Shown in pieces: positions 39,971 to 49,094 of a stretch of 64,000 nucleotides of DNA. Every line of letters starts with the position of its first letter. Position 1 is the first letter of the stretch. Source of the stretch: Streptomyces qaidamensis (GTDB lineage Bacteria > Actinomycetota > Actinomycetes > Streptomycetales > Streptomycetaceae). Where the stretch lies: positions 1,488,001 through 1,552,000 of the forward strand of contig NZ_CP015098.1 in the NCBI RefSeq assembly GCF_001611795.1. Direction: 5' to 3'. The notes under the pieces are model-generated. The model made no database searches. It was not told where the DNA came from and saw nothing but the letters and a program-made list of their open reading frames with translations. Position numbers and translations under genes: made by a program.

Positions 39971-41155
39971 CTAACGGTTGCCTGCCGGGGTCTGCCCGGA
40001 GCATACGGCGTCCGCCCGCGGGGGCCGCCAGTCGGCGATGCCGTCGAAACCGCGCAGGAACAGGGCGGGCCCGGCCTTCGAGAGTGTGGCCAGGGCGGTG
40101 TCGCGTACGGCGATCGCCGCGCGGTTCGTCATGAGGTTGAGGCGCGCGACCCGCACGGCCCGGCGTGCGACGGCGGTCGTGCGGGGCAGCCGGGCGGCGG
40201 TGTAGGCGGGCAGGTCGTCACGGTGGTGCGCGAGGACGACCGCGTCCTCGATGGCCTGGTTGCCGCCCTGGCCGAGGGTCGGGGGCATGGCGTGCGCGGC
40301 GTCGCCGAGCAGGGCGACCCGGCCGTGGTGGTAGGCGGGCAGGGGTTCGGTGATGTGGTGGACGTCGTGGCGCAGGACGTCCTCGGGCCGGGCGGCGGCG
40401 AGCACGGCGGGGATCGGGTCGTGCCAGTCGCCGAAGCGGCTCAGCAGCTCGGCCCTCTCGTCGGGCACGTGGCCGCCGGCGGGCGTGACGGCGGCGGCGT
40501 AGGCGTAGACGCGGCCGTCCTTGAGCGGGTGTGTGCCCCAGATGCGGCCCCTGCCCCAGGTCTCGTGCGAGGCGAACTCGGCGCCGGGCACGGGGATCAC
40601 GAGCCGCCAGGCGGTGAAGCCGGAGTACACGGCCCCGGGGTGGGCGGGGAAGAGCGCGTGGCGTACGGCGGAGCGGATGCCGTCCGCTCCCACCACCAGG
40701 TCGGCCTCCAGCACCCTGCCTCCTGCGTCGACCCGGGCGGGCCGGTCGGGGCCGCCGCTGTCGGCGAGGGTCGCGGCGACGTCCGTGCGGATGGCGCCCG
40801 GTGGGAGCCGGGAGGCCAGGCTCGCGATGAGGGTGGCACGGTGCAGCAGCACGAGGGGGCCGCCGTAGCGCTCGGCGGCGGCCTCGGCGGAGGACCGCGA
40901 GAGCCACCGCCCGGAGGGGGCCCGCAGCCCGCCGTCCCCGGACCAGGCGGCCAGGTCGCGGATCTCGCCGCCGAGCCCGATGGCGTCCAGCGCGCGCAGG
41001 GAGTTGGGCGCGAGGGAGATCGCCGCGCCGACCGGCTCCAGCGAGGGGGCGCGCTCCAGGACCGTGACCCGCAGGCCCCGCCGGTGCAGGGCGACGGCCG
41101 CCGTCAGGCCTCCGATTCCGCCACCGATCACGACGGCATGCCCGAGCTCTTTCAT
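39971..41155 (-). CDS. FAD-dependent monooxygenase
   Basis: 394 residues. Flavoprotein hydroxylase motifs: VVIGGGIGGLTAAVALHRRG, DLVVGADGIRSAVRHALFPA and RVALLGDAAHAMPPTLGQGG. It resembles salicylate-hydroxylase-like enzymes that hydroxylate aromatic acids. A TetR regulator is divergent with two palindromes in the gap, so the gene is likely substrate-inducible. ATG at 41155. Confidence 0.9.
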   Translation of the reverse strand: MKELGHAVVIGGGIGGLTAAVALHRRGLRVTVLERAPSLEPVGAAISLAPNSLRALDAIGLGGEIRDLAAWSGDGGLRAPSGRWLSRSSAEAAAERYGGPLVLLHRATLIASLASRLPPGAIRTDVAATLADSGGPDRPARVDAGGRVLEADLVVGADGIRSAVRHALFPAHPGAVYSGFTAWRLVIPVPGAEFASHETWGRGRIWGTHPLKDGRVYAYAAAVTPAGGHVPDERAELLSRFGDWHDPIPAVLAAARPEDVLRHDVHHITEPLPAYHHGRVALLGDAAHAMPPTLGQGGNQAIEDAVVLAHHRDDLPAYTAARLPRTTAVARRAVRVARLNLMTNRAAIAVRDTALATLSKAGPALFLRGFDGIADWRPPRADAVCSGQTPAGNR

Positions 41156-41173
41156 GGCCCCTCCTCGAACGTG

Positions 41174-41216
41174 ACTACACCTGTAGTGACGCCATCGACG
41201 TTACTACACGTGTAGT
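41174..41216. promoter_or_regulatory. Twin TetR operators
   Basis: ACTACACCTGTAGT at 41174-41187 and ACTACACGTGTAGT at 41203-41216 are two 14-bp dyads 29 bp apart, the second one perfect. They fill the 81-bp gap between the monooxygenase and TetR genes. Confidence 0.78.
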
Positions 41217-41236
41217 CAAACGGGTAGCGTGAGGCC

Positions 41237-41827
41237 ATGTCCGTACGCACCGCCGGCCCCTCCCGCTCCGACCTGGTCGCCGACACCGCCCTCGCCCTGC
41301 TCGCCGAGCGCGGCATGCGCGGCCTCACGCACCGGGCGGTCGACGAGGCGGCCGGGCTCCCCCAGGGCTCCACGTCGAACCTCGCGCGCACCCGGCAGGC
41401 CCTGCTGGAGCTGGCGGTGCGGCGCCTGGCCGACCGCGAGGCCCGGGTCCTGGCCCTGCACGAGATGCCGGACCCCGGGGCCGGGCCCGGCCCTCTGGCG
41501 GACGCCCTGGCCCTGGCGACCCACCGGGCCATGACGGGATACCGCGCACTCACGCTCGCCCGCTACGAACTGGCCCTGGAGGCGACGCGCCGCCCCGAGC
41601 TGCGGGCCTTCTTCGACGCCACCGGCGCCCGCTTCCGCGACCAGCTCGCCACCCTGGTCAGCGGCTTGGGCTCGACCGACCCGGCACGGCACACCCTGTC
41701 GCTGATCGCCTGGGCGGACGGACTGATGTTCAGCTGTGTGGCGGGGTCGTTCGGCGCCGAGGTGCCGAGCCTGGAGGAGGTGCGCGCCGGACTGCGGGAA
41801 CTGCTGGAGGGCATGCTCGGGGGCTGA
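41237..41827 (+). CDS. TetR-family regulator
   Basis: 196 residues. N-terminal helix-turn-helix: LVADTALALLAERGMRGLTH and RAVDEAAGLPQGSTSNLART. The C-terminal ligand domain is of the TetR_C_17/33-like type. It is divergent from the monooxygenase and very likely binds the two ACTACAC-type operators. ATG 41237. Confidence 0.9.
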   Translation: MSVRTAGPSRSDLVADTALALLAERGMRGLTHRAVDEAAGLPQGSTSNLARTRQALLELAVRRLADREARVLALHEMPDPGAGPGPLADALALATHRAMTGYRALTLARYELALEATRRPELRAFFDATGARFRDQLATLVSGLGSTDPARHTLSLIAWADGLMFSCVAGSFGAEVPSLEEVRAGLRELLEGMLGG

Positions 41828-41870
41828 AAATCTTGTGGTGCGGCGGGGGCGGCTCGGAAAAGATGCATCC

Positions 41871-42383
41871 ATGACGAACGAACGCCAAGAGCCCGCCACC
41901 ACCGCCGACGAGCGCACCATGCTGGAGGGCTGGCTGGACTACCACCGCCAGACCCTCGCCTGGAAGTGCGAGGGCCTGACCGACGCCCAGCTCCGCACCG
42001 CCGCGGTGGAGCCGTCCGAGCTGAGCCTGATGGGACTGGTGCGGCACATGGCGGAGGTGGAGCGGGGCTGGTTCCGCAAGGTACTCGCGGCCGAGGACGC
42101 CGGCCCGGTCTACTACACCGAAGAGGATCCTGACGGCGAGTTCCATCTCTCCGAGGCCGACACGTGGGAGGAGGCGTACGCCACCTGGCAGTCCGAGATC
42201 GAGACCGCCCGGCGCAACGCGGCCCGCTTCGGCCTCGACGACATCTCCGAGGGCAAACACCGGCGCACCGGCGAGCGCTTCAACCTGCGCTGGATCTACA
42301 CGCACATGATCGAGGAGTACGCGCGGCACAACGGCCACGCCGACCTGATCCGCGAGCGCATCGACGGCGCGACCGGCGAATGA
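41871..42383 (+). CDS. DinB/DUF664-family protein
   Basis: 170 residues of four-helix-bundle DinB type: TMLEGWLDYHRQTLAWKCEG, SLMGLVRHMAEVERGWFRKV (first His) and LRWIYTHMIEEYARHNGHAD (the last two His), giving the usual metal triad. Related enzymes use bacillithiol or mycothiol; in actinomycetes a mycothiol-dependent role is possible. ATG 41871, 43 bp after the TetR stop. Confidence 0.87.
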   Translation: MTNERQEPATTADERTMLEGWLDYHRQTLAWKCEGLTDAQLRTAAVEPSELSLMGLVRHMAEVERGWFRKVLAAEDAGPVYYTEEDPDGEFHLSEADTWEEAYATWQSEIETARRNAARFGLDDISEGKHRRTGERFNLRWIYTHMIEEYARHNGHADLIRERIDGATGE

Positions 42384-42495
42384 CGTCACCCCCGTCGCAC
42401 CGACGCCCTCCGTACGGGGCGCGAGATCACCCGTGCGGGGCATCCTGCGCCAGGTCCGCGGCCCCAGCGAGGGCCGGACACACCAGAGTTGGCGG

Positions 42496-43020
42496 GTGCA
42501 TCGAACGACGACCACAGCGACGCTCCTGCTGACCGTGGCGGTCTCGGCCCTCTCCGGCTGTACGACGACGGTCTCGCATCCCTCCGCGCCGGGGCCCTCG
42601 GTGGCACCGTCCCGGCCGTCGGCGCCGGAGCGGGAGGACGAGGCGGAGACCCAGATCGTGCAGGCGCCGGCCCGTGAGGCCCTGCAGCTCATCGAAGAGG
42701 CGTCCCGTCGCCCGGAGCCGGCCGCGCCGACGGCCCGCCCGGCCGCGCCTCCGGCTGCCGCGCCGGAACCGGGGACGCAGCAGCCCGGCCACCGCGACGT
42801 CCGCCCCCGCCCCGCCCGCCCGGCACATCCCGAGCCGGCCCGGCGCGGCCCCCAGCGGTCGCACGCCGGCCTCCCCGACGTGTCGGAGTCGGTACGGCAG
42901 GACGTCGAGAGAAGCGTCCCGAACGACAACGCGGACGTGTGCGCGCTGGGCAGGCGCTACGGGGGTTGGCGGGCGGACAGTCCGGAGGCGACGATCTGCC
43001 GGGACGCGTACGGGCGTTGA
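42496..43020 (+). CDS. Pro-rich putative lipoprotein
   Basis: 174 residues from GTG 42496. Signal peptide with lipobox ALSGC, then a long Pro/Ala/Arg-rich low-complexity region and a short conserved end (SVRQDVERSVPNDNADVCAL, then GRRYGGWRADSPEATICRDA) with two Cys probably forming a disulfide. The frame continues upstream to 42433 without a signal peptide. Function unknown. Confidence 0.7.
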   Translation: MHRTTTTATLLLTVAVSALSGCTTTVSHPSAPGPSVAPSRPSAPEREDEAETQIVQAPAREALQLIEEASRRPEPAAPTARPAAPPAAAPEPGTQQPGHRDVRPRPARPAHPEPARRGPQRSHAGLPDVSESVRQDVERSVPNDNADVCALGRRYGGWRADSPEATICRDAYGR

Positions 43021-43055
43021 GCGGACGCCGGCCGGGCGCGGACACGGCACGCCGG

Positions 43056-43609
43056 AGTCACCGACGTGACCACCTCAGGGCCACCGGCCTGTCGGCCGTC
43101 GACACGGTCACACCAGGACCACCAGCCCGTCGGGCCCATCAGCAGGGTCACCCCAGAGCCACCGACGCGTCGAGCCCGTCCACACGGTCACACCAGGACC
43201 ACCAGCCCGTCGAGCCCGTCGACACGGTCACCCCCGGGCCGCGACGCGTCAGGCCCATCAGCAGGGTCACCCCAGAGCCACCGACGCGTCGAGCCCGTCC
43301 ACACGGTCACACCAGGACCACCAGCCCGTCGAGCCCGTCGACACGGTCGCCCCCGGGCCGCGACGCGTCGGGCCCGTCGATACGGTCACCCCAAAGACAC
43401 CAGCCCGTCGGGCCGTCGGGCCGTCGGGCCGTCGGGCCGTCGACACGGTCGCCCCAGGGCCGCGACGCGTCAGGCCCATCAGCGAGGTCACCCCAGGGTC
43501 GCCAGCCGTCTGGTTCGCCGACGAGCTCCCGTCAGGGCCGCCGCCGCGGCCGGTCGTGGGCGCGGTCGCCCCAGGGCCGCCGGCCCGGCAGGGCGCCGGC
43601 GGGGTCGTC
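43056..43609. repeat. 39/40-bp tandem repeat array
   Basis: Units starting GTCAC(A/C)CCAG recur at 43107, 43147, 43187, 43227, 43266, 43306, 43346, 43385, then at 43448, 43487, 43565 and 43604 with more divergence. Pairs of units form a 119-bp higher-order repeat (43147-43265 and 43266-43384). Four 8-bp GGGCCGTC units sit at about 43409-43441. The 589-bp gap between a lipoprotein gene and a convergent gene holds no other feature. Open frames through it are repeat artefacts. Confidence 0.85.
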
Positions 43610-44110
43610 TCAGGGCCGTTGCCGTGGCGGCGTCCAGGGCCCCGTGCCGCCCTCCCCCAGCCGGAATTCCAGTCGGCCGATGGCCGCCCACACGCCCTCG
43701 CCGTAGCTGTCGTCGGCGAGGGCGGCGGCGGCTTCACGGGCCCACCGCAGGTGAGTGCGGGCGGCGTCGCGGCGGCCCAGCCCGAGGTAGTCGTCCGCCA
43801 GGTTCAGGTGCAGGGAGGGGTAGATCGCGATCACCGCGGCCACCTCGACGGCCTCCTCCCTGGCCTCCTCGGCCGCCGTCAGGGCACGCAGGTCCCAGGC
43901 CAGTTCGTCCGCCGGGTCGTCCTGGGTGTCGGCCAGGTAGTGGGCGAGGGTGCAGCGGTGCAGCGGGTCGCCGTGCTCGCCGATCTCCGCCCACAGGCCG
44001 AGATAGCGGTGCCGGGCCTCCTCCCGGTCCCCCGCGTGGTGCAGCATGACGACCTGCCCGATCCGCGTCAGCACCGCATCGGGCGCCGCCTGCTCCTGTC
44101 GCTCCGCCAC
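43610..44110 (-). CDS. TPR-like hypothetical protein
   Basis: 166 residues, mostly helical with tetratricopeptide-like pairs: VVMLHHAGDREEARHRYLGL, CTLAHYLADTQDDPADELAW and LHLNLADDYLGLGRRDAART. Starts with GTG at 44110. Widely conserved in Streptomyces as a hypothetical protein. Probably a protein-interaction module. The last codons abut the degenerate end of the 39/40-bp array. Confidence 0.75.
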   Translation of the reverse strand: MAERQEQAAPDAVLTRIGQVVMLHHAGDREEARHRYLGLWAEIGEHGDPLHRCTLAHYLADTQDDPADELAWDLRALTAAEEAREEAVEVAAVIAIYPSLHLNLADDYLGLGRRDAARTHLRWAREAAAALADDSYGEGVWAAIGRLEFRLGEGGTGPWTPPRQRP

Positions 44111-44227
44111 GACGCCCTCCGCGCACTAGCCGGCTGTTCCCGCCGACGCTAACCGCAGGCAGGGGCGATCCGGCTCAGGCGGCTCCGGACACCGCCGGGC
44201 CGGGCACGGCCGTGCGGCCGGGGTGGG

Positions 44228-44911
44228 TCAGCCCAGGTTCGGGATCGTCCAGTCGATCGGCGTGTGTCCCTGCGCCGCCACGGCCTCGTTGATCTGCGTG
44301 AAGGGCCGCGAGCCGAAGAACTTCTTCGCGGACAGGGGCGAGGGATGCGCGCCCTTGATCACGGCATGCCGGGACTCGTCGATCAGCGGGAGCTTCTTCT
44401 GCGCGTAGTTGCCCCACAGCACGAAGACCGCCGGGTCGGGCCGCTCGGCCACGGCGCGGATCACGGCGTCGGTGAACTTCTCCCAGCCCCGGCCCTTGTG
44501 CGAGTTGGCCTCGCCGCCTCGGACCGTGAGCACCGCGTTGAGCAACAGCACGCCCTGCTCGGCCCACGGCATGAGATAACCGTTGTCCGGGATCGGCGTG
44601 CCCAGCTCCTGGTGCATCTCCTTGTAGATGTTGCGCAGGGACGGCGGGATCCGCACCCCCGGCCGGACCGAGAAGCACAGCCCGTGCCCCTGACCCTCGC
44701 CGTGGTACGGGTCCTGACCGAGGATCAGGACCTTGACCCCCTCGTACGGCGTGGCGTCCAGCGCTGCGAAGACCTCCTCGCGCGGCGGATGGACGGGACC
44801 CTTCGCCCGCTCCTCCTCGACGAACTCCGTCAGCTCCTTGAACCAGGGCTGCTGCAGCTCGTCGCCCAGAACCCCGCGCCAGGACTCGGGCAGCATGGCG
44901 ATGTCGGTCAC
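44228..44911 (-). CDS. ung: Uracil-DNA glycosylase
   Basis: 227-residue family 1 UDG. Signature VLILGQDPYHGEGQGHGLCF contains the water-activating Asp, LLNAVLTV the uracil-binding Asn, and KGAHPSPLSAKKFFGSRPF the DNA-intercalation loop with catalytic His. GTG 44911 with GAGGA seven bases upstream; GTG/ATG alternative 44938. It removes uracil from DNA in base excision repair. Confidence 0.95.
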   Translation of the reverse strand: MTDIAMLPESWRGVLGDELQQPWFKELTEFVEEERAKGPVHPPREEVFAALDATPYEGVKVLILGQDPYHGEGQGHGLCFSVRPGVRIPPSLRNIYKEMHQELGTPIPDNGYLMPWAEQGVLLLNAVLTVRGGEANSHKGRGWEKFTDAVIRAVAERPDPAVFVLWGNYAQKKLPLIDESRHAVIKGAHPSPLSAKKFFGSRPFTQINEAVAAQGHTPIDWTIPNLG

Positions 44912-45002
44912 GTCAACGTCCTCACGATGTGCGGTCACTTCAGGCCACAGAACCTACAGGCGACCACTGACACCGTGCCCGGGAGAGCGCGAAGCCGACT
45001 CG

Positions 45003-46589
45003 CTACCAGGCGGTCTTACGGTGCAGCTCCCACAACATCATGATCGTCGACGGGTCCAGGGACCGCTCGGCGCCCGAGACGTCCCGGCTGGCCGCCACGT
45101 ACTGCCGGCCCTGCCACAGCGGCAGGAGCCGCGCGTCGTCCACGAGGATCCGCTGGGCCTCCTCGAACTCCTTCTCCACGTTCGCGCGGTCGCTCTCCCG
45201 GCGCGACCGGGGCAGCAGATCGCCGGTGATCTTCGGAGCCGGGTAGGGCGTGCCGAGGGCGTTCTGGTCACCGACGAACGGCGCGATGAAGTTCTCGGCG
45301 TCCGGGAAGTCGGGGAACCAGCCGCGCCCGAACACCGGGTACTCGCCCTTCTGGTAGCCCTCGACATAGGTCTTCCAGGGGCGGCTCTTCAGGCTGATCG
45401 AGAACAGGCCGGAAGCTTCGAGCTGGCGCTTCAGCTCCTTGAACTCCCCGGCGGTCTCGGAGCCGTAGCGGTCACTCGTGTACCAGAAGGTGAGCGGGAC
45501 CCGCTGGTCGATGCCCGCCTCGGTGAGGATCTTGCGGGCCTTGGCGACATCCGGGTTGCCGTAGTCGTCGAAGAAGCCCGTGGTGTGGCCGGTGAGGCCC
45601 TTGGGGACCATGGAGTACAGCGGGTCGACGGTGTCCTTGTAGACCTTGTGGGCGATGGCCGCCCGGTCGACGACCTGCGCGATGGCCTGGCGCACGGCCT
45701 TCTTGTTCGCCCAGGAGTCCTTCGGGTTGAACACGAGGTAGTTGATGTCGGTGCCGGTGCCCTCGACGAGCTGGATCTCCTGGTCCTTGGAGGACTTGCT
45801 CTGGAGTTCGACGACGTCGCCCGCGGCCAGACCGCGGTAGGTCACGTCGATCTTCTCGTCCCGCAGGGCCTTCACCATGGTGGCGGAGTCCTGGAAGTAG
45901 CGCACGGTCACCGCGTCGTTCCGGCGCTCCGCGTAGCCCTTGTAGGAGTCGTTGCGGACGAGAACGGCTTCCTTGCCCTCGGAGTACGAGTCGAGGGTGT
46001 ACGGCCCGGACCCGACCACGTCACTGCCCTTGCGCAGGCTGTTCCGCGGATAGGCCTGCGGGGACACGATCGACATGGCGGGGGTGGCGAGCACGAACGG
46101 GAAGGTGGCGTCGGGCTTGTTGAGGTGGAAGATCACCTCACGGTCGTTCGGGGCCTGGACCCGCTCCAGGCTGCCCAGCAGACCGGCGGGACCGCCGTTG
46201 ACGTTGATCTTGCGGATCCGGTCGAACGAGTACTTCACGGCCTGGGCGTCGAGCGCGTCGCCGTTGGAGAACTGCAGGCCTTCGCGCAGCTCGCAGCGGT
46301 AGACCTGGTTCGAGGAGTCGCTGAAGCCGCACTGCTCGGCGGCGTCCGGCTGGGGCTCGCTCGCGCCCGTCGGATAGCTCAGCAGCGTCTGGTAGATGTT
46401 GCGGAACAGCTCCCAGGAGCTGTCCCACGACGCGGCAGGGTCGAGCGTGCTGGGGGCACTGGTGGTGCCCAGGACAATCGGTCCTTCGTCCTGCGGGGTG
46501 TCGGACGACAGCACGCCGCACCCGGCGAGCAGGGACGATATGGACGCGATGGCCGCCACCTGCCACAGGCACCGGTTCCGCTTGAACAC
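45003..46589 (-). CDS. ABC transporter family 5 substrate-binding lipoprotein
   Basis: 528 residues from GTG 46589, which has AGGAG seven bases upstream. Signal peptide with lipobox LLAGC. Family 5 (DppA/OppA) features: GTTSAPSTLDPAASWDSSWE, LREGLQFSNGDALDAQAVKY (the SBP_bac_5 signature area), VGSGPYTLDSYSEGKEAVLV and WFPDFPDAENFIAPF. It probably binds peptides or similar. No permease or ATPase genes are next to it, so it is an orphan subunit or works with a distant transporter. Confidence 0.9.
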   Translation of the reverse strand: MFKRNRCLWQVAAIASISSLLAGCGVLSSDTPQDEGPIVLGTTSAPSTLDPAASWDSSWELFRNIYQTLLSYPTGASEPQPDAAEQCGFSDSSNQVYRCELREGLQFSNGDALDAQAVKYSFDRIRKINVNGGPAGLLGSLERVQAPNDREVIFHLNKPDATFPFVLATPAMSIVSPQAYPRNSLRKGSDVVGSGPYTLDSYSEGKEAVLVRNDSYKGYAERRNDAVTVRYFQDSATMVKALRDEKIDVTYRGLAAGDVVELQSKSSKDQEIQLVEGTGTDINYLVFNPKDSWANKKAVRQAIAQVVDRAAIAHKVYKDTVDPLYSMVPKGLTGHTTGFFDDYGNPDVAKARKILTEAGIDQRVPLTFWYTSDRYGSETAGEFKELKRQLEASGLFSISLKSRPWKTYVEGYQKGEYPVFGRGWFPDFPDAENFIAPFVGDQNALGTPYPAPKITGDLLPRSRRESDRANVEKEFEEAQRILVDDARLLPLWQGRQYVAASRDVSGAERSLDPSTIMMLWELHRKTAW

Positions 46590-46788
46590 GCGCACGCTCC
46601 TCGATCTGCCATACCAAGGGTCGGCAGACCATACCGCAGTGCCGCGCCCCCTGACCCTCCCCGGTGCATGACCTCTTGATCGATAAACCTTTGACGACGT
46701 TGTCATCGCCTTTTGCCATGTCTTGACGCCGGCACGGGCGCCGTCGGGGTCGACGGCGCCCGTGTTCGAACCGCAGGTGCGGTCCGCG

Positions 46789-47547
46789 TCAGCCGGTCCC
46801 GGCGTTGAGGAAGATGCCGCCGTCCACGACGAGCGTCTGGCCGGTGACCCAGTCGGACTGCTCGGAGGTGAGGAACGCGGCCGCGCCCCCGATGTCGGAC
46901 GGCACGCCGAGCCGGCCCAGCGGGTAGGCCGCGGCGGCCTCCTCCTCCCGGCCCTCGTACAGGGCCTGGGCGAACTTGGTCTTCACGACGGCCGGGGCGA
47001 TCGCGTTGACCCGGACCCTGGGCGCGAACTCGTGCGCGAGCTGCACGGTCAGATTGATCATCGCGGCCTTGCTGACGCCGTACGCGCCGATGAAGGGCGA
47101 GGGCGACAGGCCCGCGACGGAGGCGATGTTGACGATCGCGCCGCCGTTTTCCTTCTGCCAGGCGTGCCAGGTCCGCTGGGCGAAGCCCAGGGCCGAGACG
47201 ACGTTGGTCTCGAAGACCTTGCGGGCGACGTTCAGGTCGAGGTCGGCGATCGGCCCGAACACCGGGTTCGTGCCCGCGTTGTTGACCAGGTAGTCGACGC
47301 GGCCGAAGGCCTCCATCGTGCGCTCGACGGCGACGGCCTGGTGGGCCTCGTCGTGCGCCTTGCCCGCCACGTAGACCGCGCGGTCGGCGCCGAGCTGCTC
47401 GACGGCCTCCTTGAGGGCGTCCTCGTTGCGGCCGGTGATGCACACGCGGTCACCGCGTGCGACCAGGGCCTCGGCCACGCCGTAGCCGATGCCGCGGCTG
47501 GCGCCCGTGACCAGGGCGACCTTGCCGGAGAGTTCCACGGAAGTCAT
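46789..47547 (-). CDS. SDR-family oxidoreductase
   Basis: 252 residues, classical short-chain dehydrogenase. VALVTGASRGIGYGVAEALV cofactor motif, NNAG, catalytic Ser-Tyr-Lys (NIASVAGLSPSP, YGVSKAA), and C-terminal GQTLVVDGGIFLNAG. It starts 12 bp downstream of a FabG-like gene on the same strand, so they probably form a two-gene operon. ATG 47547. Confidence 0.9.
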   Translation of the reverse strand: MTSVELSGKVALVTGASRGIGYGVAEALVARGDRVCITGRNEDALKEAVEQLGADRAVYVAGKAHDEAHQAVAVERTMEAFGRVDYLVNNAGTNPVFGPIADLDLNVARKVFETNVVSALGFAQRTWHAWQKENGGAIVNIASVAGLSPSPFIGAYGVSKAAMINLTVQLAHEFAPRVRVNAIAPAVVKTKFAQALYEGREEEAAAAYPLGRLGVPSDIGGAAAFLTSEQSDWVTGQTLVVDGGIFLNAGTG

Positions 47548-47559
47548 GTTCTTCGTCCC

Positions 47560-48321
47560 TTAGTCGAGCGGTCCGCCGGCCACGTACAGCACCTGGCCGG
47601 AGACGAATCCGGCCGCCTCGCCCGTGAAGAAGGCGATGGCGTTGGCGATGTCCTCCGGCTCACCGACCCGGGCCACCGGGATCTGGGTGGCGGCGGCGGC
47701 CTTGAAGTCCTCGAAGCCCATGCCGACGCGGTCGGCGGTGGCCTTGGTCATCTCGGTGGCGATGAAGCCGGGGGCGACGGAGTTGGCGGTGACGCCGAAC
47801 TTGCCGAGCTCCTTGGCGAGGGTCTTGGTGAAGCCCTGCAGGCCCGCCTTGGCGGCCGAGTAGTTCACCTGGCCGCGGTTGCCGAGCGCGGACGACGACG
47901 ACAGGTTGACGATCCGGCCGAAGCCCGCGTCCACCATGTGCTTCTGGCAGGCCTTGGACATCAGGAAGGCGCCGCGCAGGTGCACGTTCATGACGGTGTC
48001 CCAGTCGGAGACGCTCATCTTGAACAGCAGGTTGTCGCGCAGGACGCCCGCGTTGTTGACCAGGATCGTCGGCGCGCCGAGCTCTTCGGCGATCCGTGCG
48101 ACGGCCGCCTCGACCTGCGCCTCGTCCGAGACGTCGCATCCGACCGCGATGGCCTTGCCGCCCGCGGCTGTGATCTTCTCGACGGTGTCCTTGCAGGCCG
48201 CCTCGTCGAGGTCGAGCACGGCGACCGCGCGGCCCTCGGCGGCCAGTCGTACGGCGGTGGCGGCACCGATGCCGCGCGCGGCACCGGTCACGACGGCGAC
48301 CCGCTGCTCAGTGGTGGACAT
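47560..48321 (-). CDS. FabG-like 3-oxoacyl-ACP reductase
   Basis: 253 residues. TGAARGIGAATAVRLAAEGR, NNAGVLRDN, Ser/Tyr/Lys triad (NLSSSSALGNRG, YSAAKAGLQGF) and C-terminal GQVLYVAGGPLD. It resembles beta-ketoacyl reductases working on acyl-CoA or ACP. Upstream, GAGCGACCGCTTAGTACC near 48341 resembles the AGCG-N-CGCT core of FadR/TetR-type operators linked with fatty acid genes; this is suggestive only. ATG 48321. Confidence 0.9.
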   Translation of the reverse strand: MSTTEQRVAVVTGAARGIGAATAVRLAAEGRAVAVLDLDEAACKDTVEKITAAGGKAIAVGCDVSDEAQVEAAVARIAEELGAPTILVNNAGVLRDNLLFKMSVSDWDTVMNVHLRGAFLMSKACQKHMVDAGFGRIVNLSSSSALGNRGQVNYSAAKAGLQGFTKTLAKELGKFGVTANSVAPGFIATEMTKATADRVGMGFEDFKAAAATQIPVARVGEPEDIANAIAFFTGEAAGFVSGQVLYVAGGPLD

Positions 48322-48551
48322 GACTGCTACTCCTCAGGTGAGCGACCGCTTAGTACCTTCAGTGGGTGTGACGCTAGAAGCCCTGGCACGCGGTGTCAAC
48401 GGCCGGAGGCGGCATGTGATCCATCACCCGGCCCCACCCTGCCCGGCAGCGTCCTCCGGGACACCCGATCGGCCTACGGCCGCGCGCCGCCACGCCCCTC
48501 GGCACCTAGCGTCGGAGCGCGAGCCACTCGTGTCCGGAAGGGAGGCGCTCC

Positions 48552-49076
48552 ATGCGCCGTCGCACCGGTGCCATCGGCACGCTGTTCGCGATCGCCGCGA
48601 TCGTGCCGATGGCCGACCCCGCTCACGCCCGGCAGGACCTGGACTGCCGTGATTTCGCCTTCCAGGAGGACGCGCAGGCCGCCTTCGAGGCGGATCGGCT
48701 CGACCCCCACCGACTCGACGAGGACCCGGGTCCGGACGACGGCATCGCGTGCGAGGCGTTGCCCCGCGTGGGCTCGGGCGTCATCTCCCCCGTCCGGCCG
48801 TCCGCCTCCGCGAGCCCCTCTCCGGAAGCGAGCCCTTCTCCGTCCGCGAGCCCGTCTGCCGGCCCTTCCGAGTCCGCGAGCCCGTCCGGGTCTGCGAGCG
48901 CGTCCACCCCCGGCACCACGGCGCCCGCGACCGCCGCTTCGCGCGGCGTGCGGGGCGGGGCCGGGGGTGCCGTGTCCCGGGGGCCGAGCGACTGGGAGAC
49001 GGGGATCGGCCTGACCTTCGCGGCGGGTGCCGTCCTCGCGGCCGGCTGCCTGGTGAGGCGCCGCCGCCGGCACTGA
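48552..49076 (+). CDS. Excalibur-domain secreted/membrane-anchored protein
   Basis: 174 residues. Signal peptide, then an excalibur calcium-binding domain (LDCRDFAFQEDAQAAFEADR, DEDPGPDDGIACEAL with the D-x-D-x-DG-x-x-CE motif), a Ser/Pro repeat region (SASPSP units), and a C-terminal membrane helix followed by RRRRRH. The order and final helix suggest wall or membrane anchoring. Role unknown. ATG 48552. Confidence 0.85.
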   Translation: MRRRTGAIGTLFAIAAIVPMADPAHARQDLDCRDFAFQEDAQAAFEADRLDPHRLDEDPGPDDGIACEALPRVGSGVISPVRPSASASPSPEASPSPSASPSAGPSESASPSGSASASTPGTTAPATAASRGVRGGAGGAVSRGPSDWETGIGLTFAAGAVLAAGCLVRRRRRH

Positions 49077-49094
49077 GGTTCGGCGGGGCGTCCG

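Noticed and set aside
43056..43609. CRISPR array
   Set aside because: Units are contiguous 39/40-bp repeats without unique spacers, and no cas genes are nearby.
43066..44049. Protein encoded by the 39/40-bp array
   Set aside because: Unit length shifts frame between repeats; no start signal; composition follows the repeat.
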